In this document: positions 35,301 through 63,915 of the stretch, piece by piece
Position numbering within the stretch: position 1 is the first letter of the stretch
Layout of the letters: each line of letters opens with the position of its first letter
From: Chionoecetes opilio
Taxonomy: Eukaryota > Arthropoda > Malacostraca > Decapoda > Majidae
Assembly: GCA_016584305.1 (NCBI GenBank)
Contig: JACEEZ010002765.1
Coordinates: 42,501 to 106,500 of the forward strand
DNA length: 64,000 nt
Direction of reading: 5' to 3'
Made by a program: the position numbers and the translations under genes
The notes under the pieces: model-generated
The model's database searches: none
Told to the model about the DNA's origin: nothing
What the model saw: only the letters and a program-made list of their open reading frames with translations

Positions 35301-38300
35301 TCCACAATGACTCCCTCCTCGTTCTCCAGGGCACAGGCCGTGGCTGCCACTACCCCGGCGCATGTGACCTCATCGTCTGCCAGATCAGTCTCGTCAGGCT
35401 CACCACGCAGCACAGGGTATCATGAAAGTGCATCAGCTGCGCGGTTTGCCTCCCTTCAAGTACTTCACGCGGAAGCAGTACACGAGTTTTCTCCTTCAGA
35501 TTGAGGACGCGAGGGTTGGAGATGTCCTTCAGCTCCTTATCCTGGAAGGTTTTAGTGAGTGCGCGGTGGTCCGTAAAACAGCAGAGTAGAAAGTCATGAA
35601 ACCTACTGGAATATAGAAGTTCTTGATAAACTGCATTCCAGTACCTATGCTATGAGCTTTACTGCTTGTGTTTGGGAATATGGATTCAAGAAATCTAACA
35701 CATCAAGGAAACTTGAAACAAGGTTATTACATCAAGGAAAAAGAAGCTGGTATTCCCAAGGCTGCTCATCCACCCGTCAGCCCATCAATCGGCAAAATCT
35801 TATTACCGTATTTTACGGCTTATAAGACGCTGCATCTTGGAAGACGCACCCTGATTTTGGAAAGAAATTTCTAAAAAAAAATAAAAAATAATAAAAAAAT
35901 CTAAAGGATATAAAAACATCTCTTGTCTAAATGTATAAGTAAATCCATAGTATAAGTAAATAGTTTTGATGAATTCGCCATGGGTGATAATTTCCAGGAC
36001 TGAAAAAAGCTTGTGATACGTGTGACAGCCTGGTGGTAAATGATACATCAACACTAGCAGACGATAGGTGGCGTTGTTGACGCCAATCTGCCAGGCGGAA
36101 GTTGCCGCGGAATGGCTCCCGCCAGTCTTGGCGGTAGTCTCAGTCCAACATTCATCTTGGTATAGATGCATGAGTATTTTTCAGGGTATTTTTTAGGAAA
36201 AAAAGTGCATCTTATAAGCCGTAGCATATCGTAGTAATGTACTTTTATAAACCTTGTGGCAATTTAAGGGAAATAAATCATCACCAAAACTGCAGAAAGT
36301 AAGAGTTTGTCACCATTCTGTGTGTGAGATAGGCGTTGCATGTAGTACTAGTAGGCCTCACTATTTTGTTCACTGCCTAATGTTTTTGTGTCTTCCAGGA
36401 GAACGAGATGCTGGTGAACCGAGTGTACCGCGTGAAGAGGATGGTGCAGCGACTGAGGCGGGAACGCAGGTACTGGAGGGAGGGATGGAGGGGGAGGAGG
36501 GAGTAAGGGAGGGACGGAGGGGGAGGGGAAGTCAGGAGGGAACCATTGGTAAGACAAAGGTTTGCATCATTAAAGAAGAATGAAGAGAGAGGAGGGAGTA
36601 GATAAGAAAGAATGGGAGGCAGTAGGTAGAAAGAAAGAAGAAATTTAAGGCAGGGGTGGAACATGGGGTGTTAAATCGGGTGGGGGTGGGGGGTGGAGGC
36701 ACAGTGAAATATGAGAGGGGCAACATAGCTGTCCCCCTTGAGCAAGGGGATGGGGGGGGGGGTGAGGTCCTAGTCAATAGGGAGTTTTAAAAGAAGGCTA
36801 GATCATTTCATGGATGGGGATGAAAAGTGGATGTAGGTAGTGTTAAGTAACAGGAACTACCACGTGTAAGTCTTGCGGCCTCTTGTAGCTTCCTTATGTT
36901 CTTATGTAGACAGATAGATGAATAGAGACAGACAGACCTCCTTCTACAAACAGACAGACAGACACAGGTGACAATTGCACCTATGTTTCACCTGTTAATT
37001 CTTACCTCTCTCCCACCTCGCAGCATCTTGTAGCTTCCTTTTGTTCTTATTTTCTTATGTGCCCCCCCCCCGCAGGCATCTGATGGAGGAGCTGGATCGC
37101 CGGGGGGACAACTACCACTCCCTGCCCCTCACCATAGCCATTGAGGAGGACGAGAAGGCCTTCGCGCTGCCACAGGTCAGGCTCAGGTCAGGTCGGGGTC
37201 ACACGTGTAAAGAGGTGTGGGATCTCAAAACTATCCCAGAATTGCATAGTTTTCATCAAGGTAATGTTTTGTTGTCCTGCTTAACCTTTGCTTTGAATTG
37301 GGTTCCTGCTTACTTCCCCCCCCCCCCCCCCCCCCACCCCCGGGCCACACCACATGAGGCGTCCCGCATTAGAAGGGCCGCTCGCGCCACCCCGGCCAAA
37401 ACCGAGATAACTGTGTATAGCACTCTATTGAGGTCTTAACTTTCGCCCGGGAGTGGATGAGTGTCCCGTCAGTAAGGTCGAAAATCTATACAAAGAGAAA
37501 ATAACTGATGTCTAGTCGACCATCAATGCAGGCGTAACACGCTGCTGGGCAATATTCCTTGTTAGAAGGGCTGCCCATCCAGGATGAGTAGCCGTTATAA
37601 TTCGGAAAATTTCTCGGGCAAATTCTGTATAAGATGGGCGGCTCACTCCAGTGCAGGGAGGGCCTCCGCCAATCAGAGCCCTCCCCTCTGATAACGTGAC
37701 GCTCTCAGCCGATGGGAGGCCAGTTGCATTCACCCGCCATTAGTTCCTTTTGTTTTGGCGTCTTGGTTGAGACACAGAAAGAACGCTTCGAGCTTTTCTG
37801 CTGTGTACGTGTGTATGATGAGCGGCCCTTAAGGCATTGCACAGTTTCTTCACCATTTTTTCACTTTATATTATTGTTAATATTGTTATTTTGTGTTTTT
37901 ATGTTCCAATATTCACGAATTATCATTATTGTGCAGTATTCAGAGAAAAAACGCACTCAAACTTCGGTGAACTTCCGAAACCATAACACTAATTTGCAAA
38001 AAATATGCAAAAATTAGGTAGTGAATATCACGATCTCAAACATTTTTTGAGACCATCATGATTTTGATTGTCTACCGGTCATTTTGAAACTAAGTTCATT
38101 GTCATAGCATATATAATAAGAAAGTTATGGTTGTTGGAAGTTCACCAAACTTTGAGTGCATTTTTCTCACTTTTATTTTGGCGCGGGCGGCCCTTCTAAT
38201 GCGGGACACCTCACATGTTTATACTGTTGTTTTTTTAAAGAGACAAAAATTCCTGCCCCCTTGCTGCTTACTGACTGATATTTGATGCCAGGAGAAGGGA

Positions 38301-40498
38301 ATAACAGTTCTTCTAAATTTCAGTTGTATTTTATCATAGTTAACCCTAGTATATCAGGTAAACATAGGCATCATTTTTAGCATAACACCTTAAAATAGAA
38401 TGGAATTTTTGTCTCTTTAAAAAAATAACTAGTTAATGCCATTTGTATGAAAAAACTTTAAATCCATGAATTCCTTAACTTCAACATGGGATTGATGAAT
38501 AGACACCATAATACTTTTTCTGAAAGATATTCGTCTAAAGAATATATTTTTCCATTGACATCATCATTCTTTTTGTTTAACGTCAGATTTTCCCACAATA
38601 TCTTATGAGGTCAGAGGGTCGATGATACACTTCTAATTGTACTGTTGGCGTTCATCATTTAAATTTGCAGTAAGAGTTTTACGCCTCGGATGCTCTTCCA
38701 TTTTATTTTTTATCATTATTATTAATTTTTTTTTTAAATGGTCCAATTCGAGGCATTTCAGGAGTCTTATTACGTAGCAGGTAAATAATATGAGTGAGCC
38801 ATTCTGTGTTGTCTCCCTGTGGCGGCGGCGGCATCATCCAACAGACCTCCAGCCTGCCAGCACTAGGGCGACCCAGGAGCTCCGGATCATCCCTCAACAG
38901 CAGGAGACAGGTGAGTGTGTTGACCTAGTAGTGTTTTACAGGGCCTGAGCTACACTCATGTGGTCCTGTCTCCGTAATATCTACATTTATCCAGTCTTTC
39001 TTTCTGTGTGTGAGGGTGGCAGAGGGGGAGGCAGGACAGTGCAGGCTTATTTCTGGACAGGCTTGACCAAAAAGATTCCCAACAGTCAGGTATAGAAGAT
39101 CAAAGAAGAGGAAAGTAATACAAAACTTGGATAGACGTGACATGGGGAGAAAGACAATTTGATGTAGGAAAATAAAAATGAATAAATGCAGAAAATGAAT
39201 GGAAATAAATGTAGAAAAGAAATGAAAGACTTCTGCAGACAATGTAGCAGAAGGAACTCAAGAATCTGCACCTTCACATGTGGTTGTGCCTGCGTGGCTT
39301 GGAACCGGCAGAGACAAGTTGACTTTTTGAGTACAGAAAGGCAGAATAGCCAGTCCTGGATTTGCTTGTATACCACACAAGACTTATAAGGGGAAATACT
39401 TTACATCTGATGAAACAGCCAGCTTCCTGTAGCATTAGTGATGCCTGTATTACAATGGATGTCGTTGCTAGTAATATTAACACAACATTCTGCCACCGCA
39501 CTGATTCCTCCTATCCCCCCCCCAGCCCCAGGTGAAGAGGGAGAGGGTGGAGCGCGACGCCCCCGCCCCCGCTCCCAAGCGCCCCAGCAATGCCTTCCTG
39601 CAGTTCTGTCAGGAGCAGCGCGAGGCCGCCACTGCACAACACCTCCAACAGACCGGCCGCGCCCCAGACAAGAAGCAACTCACCCGACAGCTGGCCTCAC
39701 GCTGGAATGCTCTCCCGGAAGATGACAAGAAGGTAAGGTTCTGTCATCCTTATTCTTTATGTAAGTTATTTTTTGTACAAGTATAACTCCTGTCCGACCT
39801 CTCATTAACACCCCGTGGAGAAAAACAGACAGACCAAAGAAGTGAAAGTTATGATTCATGTTATTCAGAAGTGAACTTTATTCCTTGTGTTACAGGAGTT
39901 AGGGTCAATATTTGGTGCCTTTACTATTTAATCACTAGATTGATTGATTGATTTAATGCCTAAAAAGGTGAATGTGCCAGTAATCACTAGGTCATAACCG
40001 TAAAGTCTATGGGAGACTTATTTTTGTTCCCTTGCAATTCCTCATTTCCATCCAACGTCCATTCCAGATTTATATTTGCTCATAAAAACACAGATTTATT
40101 GTTCAAGCTAAATATTTATCAGTAACTTTCCTTACAGACTCCTTAACCCCTTGAGGCCCAGAGCGTAATTTTTATTGTAATTTGGGTACTATTATGCAAT
40201 TTTTAGTGAATATAAGCAATATTTTATAGATATGACATGTTTAGTATTCTTGTCGACTAACTAATTTGGTATATTCAGTTACTTTTTTTTCTTTAATCTT
40301 ATGGCTAACAAGAAGACAATTTTATATAGCAAAGGAAAGATCTGGGCATGAAGGGGTTAATGAATATTGAATGTTCTGTCTCCAAAGTCTGCATATGAAT
40401 GAGTCAATTGATTTCTCGTTTCTTTCATCTTCCCGCAGACGTATCTTGAGAAGTATGAGCGCGACAAGGAGCGGCATTCTGGAGACAAGGCGACATGA
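22187..40498 (+). CDS. TFPT: INO80 subunit with TFPT/INO80F-like coiled coil and Nhp10-like HMG box (212 aa, six exons)
   Basis: Join 22187-22321, 36399-36469, 37076-37175, 38845-38910, 39526-39732, 40439-40498; junctions obey GT-AG and the frame stays open to TGA. Residues about 26-102 carry the TFPT signature: KYNAILRRCSGLQK, then ENEMLVNRVYRVKRMVQRL, then ERRHLMEELDRRGDNY and an acidic strand (TIAIEEDE). A Ser/Arg/Pro linker follows (103-141). Residues 142-206 form an HMG box (KRPSNAFLQFCQEQR, LASRWNALPEDDKKTYLEKY). Known: TFPT (INO80F) is a metazoan subunit of the INO80 chromatin remodeller, and yeast Nhp10 is its HMG-box subunit in fungi. Inference: this nuclear protein combines both, binding DNA through the HMG box and the complex through the coiled coil. 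Start: the ATG at 22,187 (GACATGTTTGG) is the first good one in frame. The symbol refers to the coiled-coil homology; an Nhp10-type name would be equally fair. Confidence 0.85.
22322..22420. repeat. GTTGTG/GGGGTGTTGT simple repeat
   Basis: About 90 bp of T and G right after the exon 1 donor. Low complexity, no further meaning seen. Confidence 0.8.
22538..23492. mobile_element. Foldback element carrying TTAGG-type arrays
   Basis: Left arm GGAGGAGAGTTTCACGTTCG (from 22,539) and its inverse at the right end near 23,470-23,492 enclose about 950 bp. The flanking sequences (22,420-22,535 and 23,493-23,575) together match one uninterrupted stretch at 28,100-28,285, so this is an insertion into that dispersed repeat. 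Confidence 0.85.
22770..23145. repeat. Interstitial TTAGG-type repeats
   Basis: GTTAGGTTAGGTTAGG blocks alternate with TATACTTTGTGGTTAAGG in a higher-order unit of roughly 30-45 bp. TTAGG is the arthropod telomere repeat; this array is internal to a foldback element. Confidence 0.9.
23925..25312. repeat. 29-bp minisatellite, about 47 copies
   Basis: A 29-bp unit, CCCGTCACACTGATTCTC plus TGTGTAACTTG, is repeated head to tail over about 1.39 kb. Most variation is at one A/G/T site (CTGATT, CTGGTT, CTGTTT) and in small deletions. There are no spacers, so it is not CRISPR-like. From 25,312 to 25,845 I see decaying copies and then unique sequence. Confidence 0.97.
25845..27870. repeat. Dispersed repeat R1, copy A, interrupted
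   Basis: 25,845-26,040 plus 27,231-27,870 align to the second copy at 28,300-28,553, 32,684-32,968 and 33,592-33,890. Shared landmarks are CATTAATCATGGGCCAAATG, GGGGAGAAAAACGG, AATATTGCACAGTGATTT and GAAGGGCTGCAGCCTGTGT. R1 contains short CCTAACC/GGTTAGG inverted motifs but no ORF I recognise. Confidence 0.85.
26041..27230. mobile_element. About 1.19-kb foldback insertion in R1 copy A
   Basis: Ends pair as inverted repeats (GGCAAAGACTACTGTATACT at 26,041 and, inverted, GTATAGAGTAGTCTTTGG near 27,209-27,226). The long outer arms (about 26,085-26,440 and 26,815-27,180) also pair. A third arm copy at about 26,470-26,765 has the orientation of the right arm. The insertion limits follow from the uninterrupted R1 copy B. 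No transposase ORF. Confidence 0.85.
29396..30180 (+). pseudogene. Possible jockey-type LINE fragments
   Basis: An ORF from 29,396 to 29,737 contains WKRQTSHILDVALTRIRLG, reminiscent of the C-terminal region of jockey-type ORF2. A second piece near 30,085-30,165 (LDPSILTPVPLRIRKLYE followed by RVLVKRLQWYL) resembles an RT region. The order is opposite to that in an intact element, so at least one rearrangement is needed. Weak evidence; the 113-aa ORF could also be a random frame. Confidence 0.3.
30788..31676. mobile_element. Innermost nested inverted-repeat element
   Basis: About 60-bp inverted repeats: AATTAGAGAGAACTG with GCCAGTGGTCGCTGGCAG at 30,788-30,850, and the inverse at 31,611-31,676. 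This gives an 890-bp element inside the one at 29,109. No ORF recognised. Confidence 0.75.
32969..33591. mobile_element. About 620-bp insertion in R1 copy B
   Basis: The ends GGCCCATATGCAAGAA and, inverted, TTCTTGCATTTAGCCC interrupt R1 at CATTATTTAG / TAGTGTGTATAATG; R1 copy A near 27,550 is the empty site. The duplicated target looks like TTAG or TA. Confidence 0.75.
34045..35590 (-). pseudogene. Ty3/gypsy-type retrotransposon pol fragment (RNase H tail and integrase), broken
   Basis: On the minus strand in pol order: an RNase H-like tail (TDHRALTKTF near 35,570), an integrase zinc-binding region (NPHSGHQGRDSMVRRA and YWPGI near 35,000-35,060), and an integrase core with VLSCDGGTNL near 34,720 (second Asp) and SAHYPQSNGRVEAAVKSAK near 34,590-34,650 (Glu). 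Several frameshifts and stops separate the pieces (for example a stop near 35,420 and shifts near 34,960 and 34,700). Reverse transcriptase, gag and LTRs are not seen. An inactive fragment in intron 1 of the TFPT-like gene. Confidence 0.85.
35806..36235. mobile_element. MITE with CCGTATTTTACGGCTTATAA ends
   Basis: The left end and the inverse near 36,205-36,235 (CTTATAAGCCGTA) pair, followed inward by GACGC and GTGCATC. Same end type as the nested element at 29,109. It ends about 160 bp before exon 2 of the TFPT-like gene. Confidence 0.7.
36399..36469 (+). CDS. TFPT: TFPT-like gene, exon 2
   Basis: 71 nt between TGTGTCTTCCAG and GTACTGG. It encodes ENEMLVNRVYRVKRMVQRL onward and splits an Arg codon (AG|G) with exon 3. 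This is the core of the TFPT coiled coil. Confidence 0.85.
36470..36780. repeat. Purine-rich GGGAGG region
   Basis: Imperfect GGAGGG/GAGGA repeats right after the exon 2 donor, followed by G-rich unique sequence. No gene seen. Confidence 0.6.
36780..36908 (+). mobile_element. CR1-like LINE 3' end fragment
   Basis: Contains the last codons of the LINE (a FKRRLD/MDGD-like reading near 36,785-36,830) and the 3' tail GCGGCCTCTTGTAGCTTCC with TTATGTTCTTATGT. It matches the tails at 11,868, 37,020, 42,057, 60,604 and 60,803. Confidence 0.75.
37020..37060 (+). mobile_element. CR1-like LINE 3' tail, forming the exon 3 polypyrimidine tract
   Basis: GCAGCATCTTGTAGCTTCC and the following TTTTGTTCTTATTTTC match the tail of the LINE family. 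The stretch leads directly into the C run and CGCAG acceptor of exon 3 at 37,075. Confidence 0.7.
37076..37175 (+). CDS. TFPT: TFPT-like gene, exon 3
   Basis: 100 nt after CCCCGCAG. It completes the split Arg, then HLMEELDRRGDNYHSL and TIAIEEDEKAFALPQ. Donor GTCAGG at 37,176; a second GTCAGG lies 11 nt downstream but would shift the frame. Confidence 0.85.
37357..38211. mobile_element. 855-bp DNA element with 6-bp CACATG target duplication
   Basis: Terminal inverted repeats AGGCGTCCCGCATTAGAAGG and the inverse (to 38,211) are about 30 bp long and flanked on both sides by CACATG (37,351-37,356 and 38,212-38,217). No transposase ORF. It sits in intron 3 of the TFPT-like gene after a long C run. 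Confidence 0.85.
38233..38427. repeat. Short inverted repeat
   Basis: TTTTAAAGAGACAAAAATTCC at the left (38,236 on) pairs with its inverse at 38,401-38,422. About 195 bp overall; probably a small foldback element. Confidence 0.6.
38845..38910 (+). CDS. TFPT: TFPT-like gene, exon 4
   Basis: 66 nt, phase 0 at both ends: TSSLPALGRPRSSG through NSRRQ, with donor GTGAGTG. The acceptor CATCCAACAG has a poor pyrimidine tract, and skipping would keep the frame, so this could be an optional cassette. Confidence 0.7.
38920..39015 (+). repeat. Dispersed repeat tail
   Basis: TTTTACAGGGCCTGAGC and GTCCTGTCTCC match 58,826-58,880 and 55,517-55,590. It is the non-tRNA end of a SINE-like family. Confidence 0.6.
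39526..39732 (+). CDS. TFPT: TFPT-like gene, exon 5 (most of the HMG box)
   Basis: 69 codons after CCCCCCCCCAG; an alternative acceptor 6 nt downstream would drop Pro-Gln only. It begins with charged residues (KRERVERD), then an Ala/Pro spacer, then the HMG box. Donor AAGAAG|GTAAGG. Confidence 0.85.
40143..40360. mobile_element. MITE family C (TTAA type), copy 2
   Basis: TTAA-flanked, ends CCCCTTGAGGCCCAGA and inverse. It lies 78 bp upstream of the exon 6 acceptor. Confidence 0.9.
40439..40498 (+). CDS. TFPT: TFPT-like gene, exon 6 (last coding exon)
   Basis: Acceptor CATCTTCCCGCAG. TYLEKYERDKERHSGDKAT then TGA completes helix 3 of the HMG box and a short tail. Confidence 0.85.
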   Translation, partial: TYLEKYERDKERHSGDKAT

Positions 40499-40672
40499 GG
40501 GAGGTCTCCAGGAAGGTGGCATGAAGGTCTCCAGGAAGGCGACATGAAGGAGGTCTCAAGGAAGGCAGCATGAAGGTCTCAAGGAAGGTGACATGAAGGA
40601 GGTCTCAAGGAAGGCGACATGAAGGTCTCAAGGAAGGCGACGTAAGGGAGGCGGCATGAGGGAGGTCTCAGG
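40484..40672. repeat. Minisatellite starting at the stop codon
   Basis: About six degenerate units contain AAGGCGACATGA and AGGTCTC. AAGGCGACATGA is exactly the gene's Lys-Ala-Thr-stop. The array starts in the last codons and runs into the 3' UTR. Confidence 0.85.
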
Positions 40673-40914
40673 GTGAAGGTATCTTAGTCATCTTTGGTAA
40701 ATATTTATTCATATGTACATTCATCTACAGACAGACACAGCATCGCCTACAAGGGAATAACTTGTTAACTGGAAATTGAGCTGAATGAAGAGTAACACTT
40801 GGATTCCTTTATGTACAAACAAAATAATACAAAGTAAAGCATTCTACAAACGTCACCTTATAATTCAGCACAAAGTCTTCCCTTCTGTTAACCTTTAGGC
40901 GCCACTTTGACCAA

Positions 40915-41150
40915 GACAACACCACACTCCAAGGCTCGGCGGAGAGACAACACCGGTGATGACTTCCTTTGACGGTGTCTCATCAGCCTGGTCACCCTCA
41001 ACAGCTGGTGGTGTGTGTTGTTGTCCGGTACACAAAAACAACACCACACTCCAAGGCTCGGCGAGGAGACAACACCGGTGATGACTTCCTTTTACGGTGT
41101 CTCATCAGCCTCCTCGACAGCTGGTGGTGTGTGGTGTTGTCCAGCACACA
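40915..41150. repeat. Direct duplication, period about 120 bp
   Basis: ACACTCCAAGGCTCGGCG, ACAACACCGGTGATGACTTC and CTCATCAGCCT occur twice in the same order (from about 40,923 and 41,043). Confidence 0.85.
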
Positions 41151-41401
41151 CACTGGTGATGCACACTCACTTTCATGTCGTCAAACCTGTCGTTTCGGAC
41201 TGACTCTGTGGTGGTCTCTCGGCTACACCCGACACTTGACTCATTCTTGTCCAAAACAAAACAAAATAGATATGATCCGTTTACATATAATTTCTCTATT
41301 GATGCATTAAGGAAAACTAACCCCAAAAATTCCTTACACATTATCATCAAATCTAGAGTAAAAATTATGTGATGACATTACAGGGAGAAGAGAAACAAGC
41401 C

Positions 41402-41613
41402 TTAACCCCTTGAGACCCAGAACATAATTTCCATTGTATTTTGGGTGCCATAAGACTATTTTTAATGAATATAAGCAATGTTTATATAGCTATGACCTGT
41501 TTAGTATCCTTGACCACTAGCCAATTGGTATATTAAGTCACTTTTCGTAATTTTATGGCTAACAACAGACAATTTTATATAGCCAAGGAGAGATCTGGGC
41601 GTGAAGGGGTTAA
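41402..41613. mobile_element. MITE family C (TTAA type), copy 3
   Basis: TTAA-flanked, ends CCCCTTGAGACCCAGA and inverse TCTGGGCGTGAAGGGG. Confidence 0.9.
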
Positions 41614-41865
41614 TGGAATCGCCTTCAGTGTTAAGAGGGACAAGTGCAGTGTATTTACTTCATTCTGGCAGCAGGATAAGTCATGCAATATAACTATTCT
41701 TTTTCACATCAAATAGGTGCAAATTTGTCAAATGTAACACTTCAGCACTGCAATATTTAGGTGCACAGTCAAGTACTCAGGCTCATCAAATTGGAAGCTT
41801 CATTGTAGAATAAAGGCCAAGCCAGGAACATATTCTAGTAGCAAACCGATAAGAACTATGTATCA

Positions 41866-42325
41866 TATGCTGGTGTATAATATGCACTTTTCTATTTTTT
41901 AAATCTATCAAAAACTTTGCCTGCATCCAACACAGCCGCGTTATGTATGTACGTAAACATACTCTTTGGCTGCACCGCCATTACTCTCACGCCTGCCGTC
42001 CACACAGTCACGGCGACAATGCCTGCGAGTACTGTTGTCATGTTTTACCTTCATTATAAGAACATAAGAAAATAAGGAATCTACAAGAGGCCGTGAGACC
42101 TACACGTGGTAGGTCCTGTAAAAACCTGTTCCTATAATTATTCCTATAATTATATCACGTTTTAACACCAACACAAGACATGTTTTTTAGAGTTGGTCTA
42201 TGCTGTTATGGGTTAAAGACATCTTTCAATGATTCTAGGATGAAATACAGAATAATAAAAGTAACAAAAATTGCACAAAATTTCCTTCGAAGATAATGGT
42301 GAGTTTTATGTGCCAGCAAATACAA
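41866..42325. mobile_element. Degenerate MITE interrupted by a CR1-like LINE tail
   Basis: The ends (ATATGCTGGTGTATAATATG and, inverted, TTTTATGTGCCAGCAAATAC) resemble those of the 29,109 element. At 42,057-42,130 the minus-strand LINE tail (GAACATAAGAAAATAAGG, CTACAAGAGGCCGTGAGACC) is inserted. Confidence 0.55.
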
Positions 42326-42519
42326 CCGCTTGATTGATGTGACAAACTACCTTACATTTGAACAGCGCCGCACTAACTACAGAAGCTTCCACAGAATAAA
42401 ACCTGCAATTTACTTCACTATTCTAACAGTTAAAATGTATTTCCTTTAAAAAATTTGGGGTTAGTTTTGAGAATAATGCTTAAAATAATACATAATTAAT
42501 TTCTCCGATAGATTTACGT

Positions 42520-42670
42520 CTACCTGGCAGGACGAGTCAATAGTCCACAGGTTGTAAAAGGGAGGCTGATGGGTGGCCTTGATCTGGTATGCCAAGACTG
42601 CAATGTTACCCAGTGTGTTCTCTGCCAACACTCAGGCCACCGCTGCCTTGTGCAGGGCTGATGCAAGGAA
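42520..42670 (-). other. Possible exon-like open stretch
   Basis: One minus-strand frame reads ENTLGNIAVLAYQIKATH then QPPFYNLWTIDSSCQ, followed by a GTAGAC donor-like site near 42,523. An in-frame stop lies about ten codons upstream of ENTLG. Codon use looks coding-like, but I recognise no family and no neighbouring exon. It could be a transposon fragment or chance. Confidence 0.2.
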
Positions 42671-42699
42671 ACTGTATGGCTTAGTCACTTAGTGCATTA

Positions 42700-43900
42700 C
42701 ACCAATCACTTATTTTGTTTTTGCGGATATTAACCGCATCAAAGTCTTGGCTTCCCTTGATTTTAGGGATTGCCCTTTCTCCTTTTATGCTGTGAAATAG
42801 GCCACGTGAATTTTCCTTGCAATGAAGATTTCATATACACAGTTTTGGATCTAAGTGAGAAACACACACAACCCCTCCATCCCTCCCTGCACTGAGGCAG
42901 TGCTGGCAACACTTCAACGTCACGTCCGTTCAGTCATCACAATGCTGAGCTAGTCATGAAAGTGAGAGGCTTGACTCCATATTGCACATGGGAATAATTT
43001 CTGGACAACATTTGCCCTCTGAATAAGAACTTGCAACGAGCACGGTCATCATTAAAAAAGTAATTTATCACTTTACTAGTGCAACATTTGAACTAAAACA
43101 ATACTCCACTGGAGATGGAGATTCTGCAAATCTAGAAAGTCTAAACAAGACTTGTGTCTAATCTTGATCAGGGAGAGAGAGCGTCACGGGGAGGGAGGGA
43201 GACAACTAGAGAGACTTTCTTGTCATGTCTTGCCTGAAAAAAACCTCACCACAGAGTTGGCGGTGAATACGGAAAGTTTCTCTCATAACTCTTACTGGGA
43301 ATGATGGACCAACTTTTGAATGAGATGTAAAGCAAGAGTTTCAGGTCTTTGCACAGGATGGGTGGCCGTGCTCGGGCCGTAAGTACGATGCCGGGACTGT
43401 CAGATCCCGATGAAGGTATAAAACATGACTAAAGGAACACCTGACGAGGACACGTACACACAAACAGACAAACGTGCACACACACCACAGTCAGCAGTAT
43501 AAAACTAACTTAGGAATGATCAGAGACATGAGCAAAATGAATCATGGTGAATGAAATGTCAAACAATGAATAAAATACATACAAGCAATGATGAATGATA
43601 ATTTCACAGCTCACAAACAGCACAGTCTGTTGGCCGAGGATGATTGGATAAAAGAAACAATAGCCTTTGGCTTGGAAGGGTGGCAGAGGAAGCGCTGTGT
43701 TCCTCCAAGTAACCCGGCAGACCACAGCAAGGAATCCTTCTGAAACCCAGGGTGCCGGACGCCTCGCCACCACGGGCAGGCCGGACCAGGACTTACCTGT
43801 ACGTTGCAACCTTAATGAATAATGGAAGATGCAAGATAGTGTGTGGTAAGTATTCCAGAAACTGTGGCTGTGGCCGTACTGGGAGGGAGGGGGCGGGGCT
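42700..43900. other. Presumed 3' UTR/flank of LRCH; no gene seen
   Basis: Unique AT-rich sequence on the 3' side of the distal LRCH last exon. No clear polyadenylation signal identified. Confidence 0.4.
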
Positions 43901-43901
43901 A

Positions 43902-63776
<19,875 letters not shown>

Positions 63777-63847
63777 CTGTAAGCACAACCCCTACTCAGG
63801 TCTGGGAATGGGGTGGACCGGGGTGGCGTGTGTAGGAGAACCCGGCC

Positions 63848-63915
63848 CCAACACACACACACACATACACACACGCACGCACAAACACATACACGCACAT
63901 ACACATACACACAAG
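63848..63915. repeat. (CA)n-rich tract
   Basis: ACACACAC with CGCA and TACA interruptions. Confidence 0.9.

Noticed and set aside
34005..35413. Intact retrotransposon polyprotein
   Set aside because: Pol motifs lie in different frames with stops between them, and LTRs, gag and RT are not visible.
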